This document shows, piece after piece, positions 7,869 through 15,952 of a stretch of DNA of 51,336 bases. The notes under the pieces were generated by a model, which saw nothing but the letters and a program-made list of their open reading frames with translations, was not told where the DNA came from and did no database searches. The stretch is from assembly GCA_023391695.1 (NCBI GenBank), contig JAEWAK010000058.1:1-51336 (forward strand), read 5' to 3'. This stretch comes from Bacillota bacterium (GTDB taxonomy: Bacteria; Bacillota; Clostridia; Lachnospirales; Lachnospiraceae). Each line of letters opens with the position of its first letter. Within the stretch, counting starts at the first letter, position 1. A program made the translations under genes and the position numbers.

Positions 7869-8734
7869 TGATTATGTTTATATTAAGTATAATTGGAATA
7901 ATTATTTTAGCCCCCCTGGTTGGCGGGCTGCTTACCGGAATAGACCGTGTAATAACGGCAAGAATGCAGGGAAGACAGGGACCGCCTGTCCTGCAGCCGT
8001 TTTATGATGTATTGAAGCTCTTACAAAAAGAGTCCATTGAAGTTAATTTAATGCATCGTTTTTATGTATATATCGCTTTGATTTTTATTATATTTACTGC
8101 CGTTATTATGCTGACGGGCGGAGATATCTTATTGGCTGTATTTGCCCTGACTTTGGGTTCCATATTTTTTGTACTGGGCGGGTATGCGTCGAATTCCCCT
8201 TACAGCCTTATTGGTTCGGAAAGGGAACTTTTGCAGATGATGGCCTATGAGCCCATGGTACTTCTTACGGGAATCGGATTATATTATGTGGATAAGAGCT
8301 TTTTTATCAAAGATATCATTACGGCTCCGGCTCCGGCAGTTCTTTCCCTGCCCGGTATGTTTTTAGGACTGCTTTTTATATTAACTTTTAAATTAAGAAA
8401 ATCACCCTTTGACTTCAGTATGGGTCATCACGGACATCAGGAGGTCGTACAGGGAATTACAACCGAATATTCCGGAAGGGATCTGGCGGTTATAGAAATA
8501 ACACATTGGTATGAGGTAGTTATTGCCTTGACTTTTGTATTCGTATTTTTTGCATCAAAAGAACCAATCAGTTATGTCTTTGGGATCCTTGCATGTATTC
8601 TGGCTTATTTTTTGGAGATAGTAATCGATAACGGATTTGCAAGGACAAAATGGCAGTTTGCCCTAAATTCCAGCTGGATCGTAACGGGTATATTAGGAAC
8701 GGTAAATCTTATCGTCTTATCATTTTTCAGATAA
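7868..8734 (+). CDS. echB: Ech hydrogenase subunit EchB (NuoH-like membrane subunit)
   Basis: The 288-residue integral membrane protein belongs to the NuoH/HyfC/EchB family that anchors the hydrogenase arm to the ion-translocating module. Family stretches include TGIDRVITARMQGRQGPPVLQ, SERELLQMMAYEP and FKLRKSPFDFSMGHHGHQE, the last two matching the quinone-site-like loops of NuoH. About eight membrane helices are expected. The ATG at 7868 overlaps the echA stop (TAATG), indicating translational coupling. After this gene the tight spacing of the operon is broken by 262 bp of tandem repeats before echC, so the membrane pair EchAB is set apart from the soluble subunits. Confidence 0.93.
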   Translation: MIMFILSIIGIIILAPLVGGLLTGIDRVITARMQGRQGPPVLQPFYDVLKLLQKESIEVNLMHRFYVYIALIFIIFTAVIMLTGGDILLAVFALTLGSIFFVLGGYASNSPYSLIGSERELLQMMAYEPMVLLTGIGLYYVDKSFFIKDIITAPAPAVLSLPGMFLGLLFILTFKLRKSPFDFSMGHHGHQEVVQGITTEYSGRDLAVIEITHWYEVVIALTFVFVFFASKEPISYVFGILACILAYFLEIVIDNGFARTKWQFALNSSWIVTGILGTVNLIVLSFFR

Positions 8735-8747
8735 CAGACAGGAAATG

Positions 8748-8992
8748 AGGCGTGCTTGAGGCACGCAGACAGGAGTAAGGTGAAAAATAAAAGACGTATT
8801 TTCACCAGTCCTGATATAGAGGCGTGCTAAAGCACGCAGACAGGAGTAAGGTGAAAAATGAAAGACATATTTTCACCAGTCCTGATATAGAGGCGTGCTA
8901 AAGCACGCAGACGGGAGTAAGGTGAAAAATAAAAGACGTATTTTTCACCAATCCTGATTAGAATGCGTGCTTAAGGCACGCAGACGGGAGTT
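8748..8992 (+). repeat. 71-72-bp tandem repeats (three full, one partial) between echB and echC
   Basis: Units are 8748-8819, 8820-8890, 8891-8961 and a partial unit 8962-8992 that runs into the echC start. Each full unit has a GC hairpin (GCGTGC/GCACGC, loop TTGAG or TAAA), an AGGAG or GGGAG motif, then a second hairpin GGTGAAAA/TTTTCACC whose outer stem can pair AGGA with TCCT. In unit 3 the second stem is an 11-bp perfect match (GGTGAAAAATA/TATTTTTCACC). Unit 4 keeps the first hairpin, and its GGGAG serves as the echC ribosome binding site. Stems are kept between units while loops vary, which points to RNA structure. A short frame starting at GTG exists in each unit, but its changes alter amino acids and sit in the loop. 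Confidence 0.92.
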
Positions 8993-8996
8993 TAGT

Positions 8997-9464
8997 ATGA
9001 ATTATATTAAAAAATCACCATGGATTTTACATTATGACGGTTCCAGCTGTAATGGCTGTGATATTGAAGTGCTTGCCTGTCTTACACCTTTATATGATGT
9101 TGAACGCTTTGGTATTATCAATACCGGTAACCCAAAGCATGCAGATATTTTATTAATTACAGGCAGTGTAAATGAACAGAATATACCGGTTGTCAAGCAG
9201 CTGTATGAACAGATGGCAGAGCCTAAAGTAGTTGTTGCAGTAGGTATCTGTGCAACTTCCGGAGGGATATTCGCAGAATGTTATAACGTAGTCGGAGGCG
9301 TTGATAAGGTATTGCCGGTGGATGTTTATGTACCGGGCTGTGCCGCCCGTCCGGAAGCAATTATTGACGGAGTTGTCAAGGCTTTGGGAATATTGGAAGA
9401 AAAACAAAAAACGGCACGGTTTAAAAGTAATCAACGGCAATCTTCAGCCAAAAAAATCGGATGA
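8997..9464 (+). CDS. echC: Ech hydrogenase small subunit EchC (NuoB-like, [4Fe-4S])
   Basis: The 155-residue protein is the small electron-transfer subunit, related to NuoB/HycG. The proximal cluster ligands are visible: Cys18 and Cys21 in SSCNGCDIE, Cys85 in VGICATSGG and Cys115 in VPGCAARPE. It docks on EchE and passes electrons to the Ni-Fe site. I set the start at ATG 8997, with GGGAG at 8986-8990 upstream, inside the last partial repeat; the in-frame GTG at 8967 lies within the repeat's GC hairpin and would add ten residues unlike the family. The basic, Gln/Ser-rich tail from about residue 135 is not part of the usual core. The gene follows the tandem repeat, which probably tunes its translation. 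Confidence 0.93.
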   Translation: MNYIKKSPWILHYDGSSCNGCDIEVLACLTPLYDVERFGIINTGNPKHADILLITGSVNEQNIPVVKQLYEQMAEPKVVVAVGICATSGGIFAECYNVVGGVDKVLPVDVYVPGCAARPEAIIDGVVKALGILEEKQKTARFKSNQRQSSAKKIG

Positions 9465-9518
9465 CAGAAACCGGATTTTATTTCCAGCATATACTTTTTA
9501 GAAAGAAAGTGGCTCATT

Positions 9519-9866
9519 ATGGAACAGCAAATTAAAATAATTCTGCCAAATGAACTTTTAGCAGAAACAATTCATTTAAAAAATGAAGGTTACCGTCTGG
9601 TAGCCATTTCCAGTACCTATAAGGAGGGTTTGGAACTTAGTTATTCCTTTGATAAAGAGTATGACTTTTTAAATTTACGGATCGAAACCGATACGGAAAC
9701 GGAAATCGACAGTATAAGCAGTTTATATTCTTATGCATTTTTATATGAAAATGAAATCAAGGAACTTTTTGGAGCTAATATTAAGGATATTACTATCGAT
9801 TTTAATAATAATTTATATAAAATACCCGTAAAGACTCCATATATTATGGAAAAGGAGAAGAAATAA
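9519..9866 (+). CDS. echD: Ech hydrogenase subunit EchD (NuoC-like)
   Basis: The 115-residue soluble protein occupies the echD slot and resembles a short NuoC/HycE-N domain, with the family-like segment FLYENEIKELFGANIKDI near residues 74-91. It has no cofactor motif and is thought to be structural, bridging the large subunit to the rest of the peripheral arm. Overall conservation of this subunit is low, so the call relies partly on gene order. Its stop codon overlaps the echE start by one base. An AAAGAAAG site precedes the ATG at 9519. Confidence 0.85.
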   Translation: MEQQIKIILPNELLAETIHLKNEGYRLVAISSTYKEGLELSYSFDKEYDFLNLRIETDTETEIDSISSLYSYAFLYENEIKELFGANIKDITIDFNNNLYKIPVKTPYIMEKEKK

Positions 9867-10945
9867 TGGGAAACCGAACCGTAATTCCATTTGGTCCTCA
9901 ACATCCCGTACTGCCGGAGCCGATCCACCTGGATCTAGTGCTTGAGGACGAAAAAGTTGTGGAAGCGATTCCAAGAATCGGTTATATCCACAGGGGTCTG
10001 GAGAAGCTTGTTGAAAAGAAAGATTTCCAGCAATATACCTTTGTTGCTGAGAGAATCTGCGGTATTTGTTCTTTTATGCACGGCATGGGATACTGCATGT
10101 CGATCGAGAGCATTATGGATATTAAAATTCCGGAAAGAGCGGAATTTTTAAGGACCATATGGGCAGAGTTATCCCGTATGCACAGCCATTTGTTATGGTT
10201 AGGGCTTTTAGCGGATGCTTTTGGCTTTGAAAGCTTATTTATGCATTCCTGGAGACTCAGGGAACAGGTGCTGGATATATTTGAAGAAACCACCGGCGGA
10301 CGAGTCATCTTTTCCGTCTGCGAAATCGGCGGGGTAAGAAAGGATATCAGTCCGGAAACCTTAAATAAAATATCCGGTATCCTTTCCAATATGGAAAAAG
10401 AATTAACAGAAATTACACAGGTATTCTTAAATGATTCTTCCGTAAAATACCGTACCAAAGGGGTAGGTGTTTTATCCAGACAGGCTGCCTTTGATTTGGG
10501 TGCGGTGGGCCCCATGGCAAAAGCAAGCGGCATTAATCTGGATTTAAGGACCCAGGGATATGCTGCATACGGCAAATTAAATTTTGAACCAATCATTGAA
10601 ACAGGCGGGGATTCTTATGCAAGGACATCAGTCCGTATTAAAGAAGTCTTCCAATCCATTGACTTAATAAAGCAGGCGATTGCGATTATTCCGGAAGGTG
10701 AGATTAAGGTTAAGGTAACCGGAAATCCAAACGGGGAACATTTTACCAGGGTGGAACAGCCCCGCGGTGAAGTATTATATTATGCCAAAGCAAACGGATC
10801 AAAGTTTTTGGACCGGTTAAGAGTCAGGACTCCGACGTTTGCCAATGTTCCTGCTTTGTTAGAAACCTTAAAGGGCTGTGCATTGGCGGATGTACCCATA
10901 TTGATTCTTACGATTGACCCCTGCATAAGCTGTACCGAACGATGA
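9866..10945 (+). CDS. echE: Ech hydrogenase large subunit EchE (Ni-Fe catalytic subunit, NuoD-like)
   Basis: The 359-residue protein carries both nickel-binding cysteine pairs: RICGIC with Cys65, Cys68 and then His72 near the N terminus, and DPCISC with Cys353 and Cys356 at the very end. This makes it a true hydrogenase rather than a complex I homologue, which lacks these cysteines. Only Thr-Glu-Arg follows the last cysteine, so there is no C-terminal extension to be cleaved. That matches other Ech enzymes and explains why no maturation endopeptidase gene is in the operon. In the family this subunit reduces protons with electrons from ferredoxin through EchF and EchC. Start ATG 9866 overlaps the echD stop. 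Confidence 0.96.
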   Translation: MGNRTVIPFGPQHPVLPEPIHLDLVLEDEKVVEAIPRIGYIHRGLEKLVEKKDFQQYTFVAERICGICSFMHGMGYCMSIESIMDIKIPERAEFLRTIWAELSRMHSHLLWLGLLADAFGFESLFMHSWRLREQVLDIFEETTGGRVIFSVCEIGGVRKDISPETLNKISGILSNMEKELTEITQVFLNDSSVKYRTKGVGVLSRQAAFDLGAVGPMAKASGINLDLRTQGYAAYGKLNFEPIIETGGDSYARTSVRIKEVFQSIDLIKQAIAIIPEGEIKVKVTGNPNGEHFTRVEQPRGEVLYYAKANGSKFLDRLRVRTPTFANVPALLETLKGCALADVPILILTIDPCISCTER

Positions 10946-10970
10946 TACCAAATAGATAGGACGGTGAATT

Positions 10971-11336
10971 ATGTCGATTTTAAGTATGAGTAAGACACTC
11001 TTTAAAAGTCTGGTGCATGGACCTTATACCGTATTATATCCCGTTAACAAAAAAGAAAAATTCGAACGTACCAGAGGACGGGTAGATATTAATATTTCCG
11101 AATGTATTTACTGCGGATTATGCCAGAGGCGCTGTCCGACGGGTGCGATACAGGTGGATAAAGCGGGTGCTACCTGGAGTATCGAAAGGCTGAAGTGCAT
11201 ACAATGTAACTATTGCAATGAGGTTTGTCCTAAAAAGTGTTTGAGAATGGACAAGGAATATACCACACCTTCCTTTGGAAGCGTAAGGGATGATTATACC
11301 AATGCACGAGTATCCGATCACACAGAGAATAATTGA
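10971..11336 (+). CDS. echF: Ech hydrogenase subunit EchF (two [4Fe-4S] ferredoxin-like subunit)
   Basis: The 121-residue protein has two complete ferredoxin motifs, CIYCGLCQRRCP (about residues 44-55) and CIQCNYCNEVCP (about 74-85), each supplying a 4Fe-4S cluster, as in NuoI. It is the expected entry point for electrons from reduced ferredoxin. Its last 35 bases overlap the hypA coding region in another frame, so translation of the structural and maturation genes is linked. The C-terminal tail after residue 95 is short and polar. Confidence 0.94.
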   Translation: MSILSMSKTLFKSLVHGPYTVLYPVNKKEKFERTRGRVDINISECIYCGLCQRRCPTGAIQVDKAGATWSIERLKCIQCNYCNEVCPKKCLRMDKEYTTPSFGSVRDDYTNARVSDHTENN

Positions 11337-11640
11337 GATTGCTGAGGAATATGCTGTTAAAAATAAAGCGGGAGAGGTAAAACAGATCAATCTCGTGGTA
11401 GGGGATTATTCCGGCTATGTGGCAAGCTCTATTGAATTATATTTTGAAATTATAGCGGAAGGAAGCTTATGTGAGCATGCAAAGCTGAATATCGAACGCG
11501 TCACACCTAAGTATAAGTGCAGTGCCTGCGGCGAATTGTTTGCCAGAAAGCCCTTTTCCTTCGAATGTCCTTACTGTAAGGGGGAAGGGTCCCCCACAGA
11601 AATCGGACAGGAGTTTTATATAAAGTCGATCGAAATATAA
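11302..11640 (+). CDS. hypA: Hydrogenase nickel insertion protein HypA
   Basis: The 112-residue protein delivers nickel to the hydrogenase large subunit together with HypB. The start was fixed at ATG 11302 because HypA needs Met1-His2-Glu3 for nickel binding and the product then begins MHEYPITQRI; an in-frame ATG at 11290 would bury this motif. The structural zinc site is present as CSAC and CPYC near residues 70-95. AAGGGA lies 11 nt upstream, inside echF. A 141-bp gap follows before hypB. Confidence 0.93.
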   Translation: MHEYPITQRIIEIAEEYAVKNKAGEVKQINLVVGDYSGYVASSIELYFEIIAEGSLCEHAKLNIERVTPKYKCSACGELFARKPFSFECPYCKGEGSPTEIGQEFYIKSIEI

Positions 11641-11781
11641 AAGCAATCCATGAGTTAAATAAAGTTCTTTTATTTTTACAATTTTGCCGTAAGGCCGGAC
11701 TGTAACATTTTGTGAAAAGGCTTATATTTAACCCTTTTGGCTACAGACAGGCAGGTATGGAGAAAAAAAGGGAGGTTTATC

Positions 11782-12429
11782 ATGTCAGAAAATAAAGAGA
11801 TAGAAATAATGCAGTCGGTTTATGATAAAAATGATGAGGTTGCCTCACAAATTAATTCATCATTTACCAAAAACGGAATATTTGCCGTTAATGTCATGGG
11901 TGCGCCCGGAGCGGGCAAAACCTCGACTTTAATTCAGCTGATCAAAAGGCTTAAAGGTATTACTTCCTATGTAATCGAAGGTGATATTGAGGCAGATTTT
12001 GATACGAAACGGCTACAGTCCCTGGGTGTTAAAGCCATACAGATCAACACCGGGGGAGCCTGCCACCTGGATTCGCCTTTGATTGGCAAGGCAGCAAAGG
12101 AGCTGGTTTTACAAAACGGCGTATTATTTATTGAAAATATAGGCAACCTGGTCTGCCCGGCGGAATTCCAGATTGGGGAACACGTTAAAATGCTGATATC
12201 AACGGTTACGGAGGGCAGCGACAAGCCTTATAAATATCCCCTGGCTTTTGAGAAAGCGGATATTATTATACTGAATAAATGTGACCTGATACCGTACCTG
12301 GATTTTGATGAAGATTTCTTTATGAAGGGTGTCAGGGCCCTGAATAAAACGGCACCGGTAATTAAAGTATCCTGCAAAACGGAAGAAGGTTTTGAGGAAG
12401 CGGTAGAATGGATAAGGAACAAATTATAA
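11782..12429 (+). CDS. hypB: Hydrogenase nickel incorporation GTPase HypB
   Basis: The 215-residue GTPase has the P-loop GAPGAGKTS at residues 40-48, the metal-binding CHLD element (Cys94, His95) in the G domain and the NKCD guanine-specificity motif near residue 170. It lacks the His-rich N-terminal stretch some HypB proteins use to store nickel and also the CxxCGC N-terminal motif, so it is a minimal form. ATG 11782 follows GGGAGG at ideal spacing; an in-frame ATG at 11737 has no site. Its end overlaps hypF by 22 bases. Confidence 0.94.
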   Translation: MSENKEIEIMQSVYDKNDEVASQINSSFTKNGIFAVNVMGAPGAGKTSTLIQLIKRLKGITSYVIEGDIEADFDTKRLQSLGVKAIQINTGGACHLDSPLIGKAAKELVLQNGVLFIENIGNLVCPAEFQIGEHVKMLISTVTEGSDKPYKYPLAFEKADIIILNKCDLIPYLDFDEDFFMKGVRALNKTAPVIKVSCKTEEGFEEAVEWIRNKL

Positions 12430-14648
12430 TAACAAAAAGGATAAAAATTTTTGGCATGGTACAAGGGGTTGGTTTCAGACCCCTTGTATTTCGCCATGCC
12501 AGAAAGTATGGAATAAACGGAAACGTAAGGAATATCGGCGGCATAGTGGAAATTACAGCCCAGGCCTCAGAACGGAATATAGCGGACTTTTTAAAAGATT
12601 TAAAGTGTGACGGCAGTGAGGATTATGAAATAGTCAATATACAGACCGAGGATATAATAGAGACTGAATTTCATGATTTTAAAATCCTGGAAAGCGGTTT
12701 GGATAAGGAAATCTCCATTATCCCTCCGGATCTGCCGGTCTGCGGTACGTGCCGGAAGGAATTTGAGACACCCGGCAACCGGAGATATCATAATCCGTTT
12801 ATCAGCTGTACCGCCTGCGGACCCAGATATACCATTATGGAATACCTGCCTTATGACAGGCATACTACCAGTATGAAGGACTTTCCCATGTGTGCGGACT
12901 GCATGGAGGAATATACGGACACAGAGAGCAGGCGGTTACACGCCCAGACCATATCCTGCAATGACTGCGGGCCCTATGTCATAATGAATGACCTGGTGAA
13001 TGAAGCGGCAATAACAGAAGCCGTTCATATCCTTAAATCGGGAGGGATCCTTGCTGTTAAAGGAATCGGCGGCTATCATTATGTATGTTCTCCCCTGCTG
13101 GAAGAGACCGTATTAAATTTACGCAGGTTAAAAGGGCGGGAAGAAAAGCCCTTTGCTGTGATGTTTGAGAGTATGGAATCGGTAGAGGAATACTGTACCG
13201 TATCAGACGCAGAAAGGGAATTACTGCGGTCAAGGGCAAGGCCTATCGTACTGCTTTATACGAAAGAAAAAAGCATGGCAGAAGCCACAGGAAAAGGCGG
13301 AATCTACTGCGGTGCTTTTTTGCCATATACGCCGTTACAGCTGTTGCTTACGAAAAGCTGCGGCCCCCTTATCATGACCAGTGTCAATATTGCCGGAATG
13401 CCTATTATTAAGGAGGACGATAAGATCCTTAAAATCCGTTCCCCTTACCTGAACGGTGTTTTATATCATAAAAGGCGGATTGTCCGTTCCGTGGACGATT
13501 CCGTGGCAAAGGTCATCGACCGCAAACCGCAGCTGATAAGAAGGAGCAGGGGGTACGTCCCATATCCGGTATTTTTGCCCCGGGGGAAAAAGGACACGGA
13601 GATATTTGCAGCCGGAGGGGATTTAAAAGCGGCTTTCTGCCTTTATAAAAAAGGCAGTGCGGTGGTGTCCCAATATTTCGGGGATTTGGAAGAACAGAGT
13701 ATATTGGAAGAATATAAAGCCTCCCATGCCGACTTAGCAGGCCTGCTCAATATGAATCCTGAATTAGCGGTATGTGATTTACATCCTAATTACCATTCGA
13801 GTATTTATGCAAAAACCCTTAACATGCCCGTCCTGGAGGTACAGCACCATCATGCTCATATTGCATCGGTTATGGCGGAGCATGATTTAAAGGGGCAGGT
13901 AATCGGTGTTGCCTTTGACGGAACGGGATACGGCAGTGACGGCAATATCTGGGGCGGTGAATTTTTAGTATGTGAGGGTGCCGGTTTTGACCGGGCCGCC
14001 CATTTAAGCTATACACCCATGCTTGGCGGGGACAGTTCCATGCGGGACGGGAAAAAGACCGCCACCTGTTTTTTATTAAATGCAGGGCTTGCAGATGAGG
14101 TACGGGATGAACGCCGTGATATGATTAAAGCGGCTATGGACAATAACATGAATACGGTTTTATCCTCCAGTATGGGCCGGTTATTCGATGCCGCCGCCTC
14201 GATCCTGGATATTTGCCAGGAAAACCGTTATGAGGGCGAGTGTGCTGCCAGGCTGGAAAAGGAAGCGGTCCTGGCTGTCAGAAATCAGATAAAACCGGAA
14301 AACCTTACCTTTGCAATCCATCAAAATTGTGGGATAATAGAAATAGATCCAAAGCCCGTTTTACAAGCCATCTGCGGATTAAGGGGAACAGCCGGCAAGG
14401 CCTCTCTTGCACTGGGCTTTCATTATGGGGTGGCAGATGCCGCACTCAGGGTCTGTAAAATCATACGGGAATGCCGGAAACTGGATACCGTGGCATTAAG
14501 CGGCGGAGTATTTCAGAACACGGTCCTTACGGAACGGATATTAATGTTATTAAGAGAAAACGGATTTAAGGTATATGTGAATATGGCTGTCCCGCCCAAT
14601 GACGGTTCCGTCAGTCTGGGACAGACTTATATTGGATTAATGAGTTAA
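12408..14648 (+). CDS. hypF: Carbamoyltransferase HypF
   Basis: The 746-residue protein makes the carbamoyl-AMP-derived group that becomes the cyanide ligands of the Ni-Fe site. Domains run in the standard order: an acylphosphatase domain (residues 1-95, with GMVQGVGFRPLVFRHA), two C-x2-C-x18-C-x2-C zinc fingers (about 109-185), a YrdC-like domain (about 200-380) and a Kae1-like domain with the metal-binding VQHHHAH motif near residue 483. Length is normal for the family. It overlaps hypB by 22 bases and is 34 bp before hypC. Confidence 0.96.
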   Translation: MDKEQIIITKRIKIFGMVQGVGFRPLVFRHARKYGINGNVRNIGGIVEITAQASERNIADFLKDLKCDGSEDYEIVNIQTEDIIETEFHDFKILESGLDKEISIIPPDLPVCGTCRKEFETPGNRRYHNPFISCTACGPRYTIMEYLPYDRHTTSMKDFPMCADCMEEYTDTESRRLHAQTISCNDCGPYVIMNDLVNEAAITEAVHILKSGGILAVKGIGGYHYVCSPLLEETVLNLRRLKGREEKPFAVMFESMESVEEYCTVSDAERELLRSRARPIVLLYTKEKSMAEATGKGGIYCGAFLPYTPLQLLLTKSCGPLIMTSVNIAGMPIIKEDDKILKIRSPYLNGVLYHKRRIVRSVDDSVAKVIDRKPQLIRRSRGYVPYPVFLPRGKKDTEIFAAGGDLKAAFCLYKKGSAVVSQYFGDLEEQSILEEYKASHADLAGLLNMNPELAVCDLHPNYHSSIYAKTLNMPVLEVQHHHAHIASVMAEHDLKGQVIGVAFDGTGYGSDGNIWGGEFLVCEGAGFDRAAHLSYTPMLGGDSSMRDGKKTATCFLLNAGLADEVRDERRDMIKAAMDNNMNTVLSSSMGRLFDAAASILDICQENRYEGECAARLEKEAVLAVRNQIKPENLTFAIHQNCGIIEIDPKPVLQAICGLRGTAGKASLALGFHYGVADAALRVCKIIRECRKLDTVALSGGVFQNTVLTERILMLLRENGFKVYVNMAVPPNDGSVSLGQTYIGLMS

Positions 14649-14682
14649 AATAAGAATGAAGGTCTGTAAAGGAGGATGCATT

Positions 14683-14925
14683 ATGTGTGTTGCAGTACCT
14701 GGTAAAATCATAGAAATAAACGGTGATACGGCTAAGGTTGATATCATGAATAATATATGTGAAGCGAATGTGAAACTGGTAGATGCCAAAATCGGTGACT
14801 ATGTACTGATCCATGCCGGTTTTGCCCTGGAGGTCATGAAAAAGGATATGGCGGAGGAGCTGCTTGGCATATTTGAAGAACTTGAGGAGGACGGGAATGA
14901 AGACCCTCGAACAGGTAAAGGATGA
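14683..14925 (+). CDS. hypC: Hydrogenase assembly chaperone HypC
   Basis: The 80-residue chaperone carries the Fe(CN)2CO unit with HypD and hands it to the large subunit. The start is ATG 14683, giving MCVAVPGKI with the essential Cys2, and AAAGGAGG at 14669-14676 precedes it. A frame-compatible ATG at 14656 would add nine residues and hide Cys2. The gene overlaps the start of hypD by 29 bases, so the two partners are translationally coupled. Confidence 0.95.
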   Translation: MCVAVPGKIIEINGDTAKVDIMNNICEANVKLVDAKIGDYVLIHAGFALEVMKKDMAEELLGIFEELEEDGNEDPRTGKG

Positions 14926-15952
14926 ATTAAAGAATTATAGTGGTAAAAAGATAAAAATTATGGAAGTCTGCGGAACCCACACTTCCAGTATATTTAAAAA
15001 CGGAATCAGGAGCTTATTATCCCCTCAGATACAATTGATTTCCGGCCCCGGCTGTCCGGTATGTGTTACGGCATCCGCCTATATCGATAAACTGGTGGAA
15101 GAATGTCTGAAGGAAAATACCTGTGTCCTGACCTTCGGGGATATGATGAAGGTAAAAGGAAACCGGTATTCCTTAACGGAAGCAAAGGCAATAGGCGGCA
15201 ATGTTAAGATACTGTATTCCCCCCTTTCTGCCGTTAAAATGGCAATAGAGGATAATAACACCACATTTATCTTTGCCGCCGTCGGCTTTGAGACGACCAC
15301 ACCGATCTATGCCTTAATGATGGAAGAAATCCTGAAGAATAATATAAAGAACTTAAAATTTCTGACATCCATGAAAACCATATTTCCGGCACTTTCCTTT
15401 CTATGTGAAAATGAAGAAAACCTAGACGCCTTTCTGTGTCCCGGTCATGTCAGCGTTATCACCGGCTGTTCCGTATATAAGGATCTGGCCGAAAAATACC
15501 AAAAGCCTTTTGTGGTCACGGGATTTGAAGGGGAGCACATATTGGCCGCTGTGGACGAGATACTGCATCAGATTGAAAAACAGCAGTATGCCATGAAGAA
15601 TCTGTATACCAGTTCGGTAACGGAAGAGGGAAACCAAAAGGCGGCGGCCATTACGACCCGGTATTTTGAAAGTACGGATGATTACTGGAGAGGGATCGGC
15701 ATAATCAGGAATTCCGGCCTTAAGTTAAGGGAAGAATACCTGGAATACGACGCGGGCAGCAGGACCATGGAATATACGGAGAAGGTACCGAAAGGCTGCA
15801 GATGCCAGGATGTTATATTAGGGCGTATCAATCCCCCGGACTGTCCCTTGTTCCGGACAGTCTGTTCGCCGTTAAATGCCGTGGGACCCTGCATGGTATC
15901 CACAGAAGGGGCTTGCGGAATCTGGTATAAGAACAGGGAGGTACAGGTATGA
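14897..15952 (+). CDS. hypD: Hydrogenase formation protein HypD
   Basis: The 351-residue iron-sulfur protein works with HypC to assemble the iron ligands. Signature motifs are CGTHT (Cys25) and GPGCPVC (residues 50-56), and the C-terminal third holds the remaining cluster cysteines (CRCQDV, CPLFRTVC, CMVSTEGAC). ATG 14897 was chosen because GAGGAGG at 14884-14890 sits six bases upstream; a TTG at 14864 would add eleven residues from within hypC. Its stop overlaps the hypE start as ATGA. Confidence 0.95.
   Translation: MKTLEQVKDELKNYSGKKIKIMEVCGTHTSSIFKNGIRSLLSPQIQLISGPGCPVCVTASAYIDKLVEECLKENTCVLTFGDMMKVKGNRYSLTEAKAIGGNVKILYSPLSAVKMAIEDNNTTFIFAAVGFETTTPIYALMMEEILKNNIKNLKFLTSMKTIFPALSFLCENEENLDAFLCPGHVSVITGCSVYKDLAEKYQKPFVVTGFEGEHILAAVDEILHQIEKQQYAMKNLYTSSVTEEGNQKAAAITTRYFESTDDYWRGIGIIRNSGLKLREEYLEYDAGSRTMEYTEKVPKGCRCQDVILGRINPPDCPLFRTVCSPLNAVGPCMVSTEGACGIWYKNREVQV

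Noticed and set aside
8748..8992. CRISPR-like array
   Set aside because: Units are directly adjacent with no unique spacers, are 71-72 bp long and end in a ribosome binding site.
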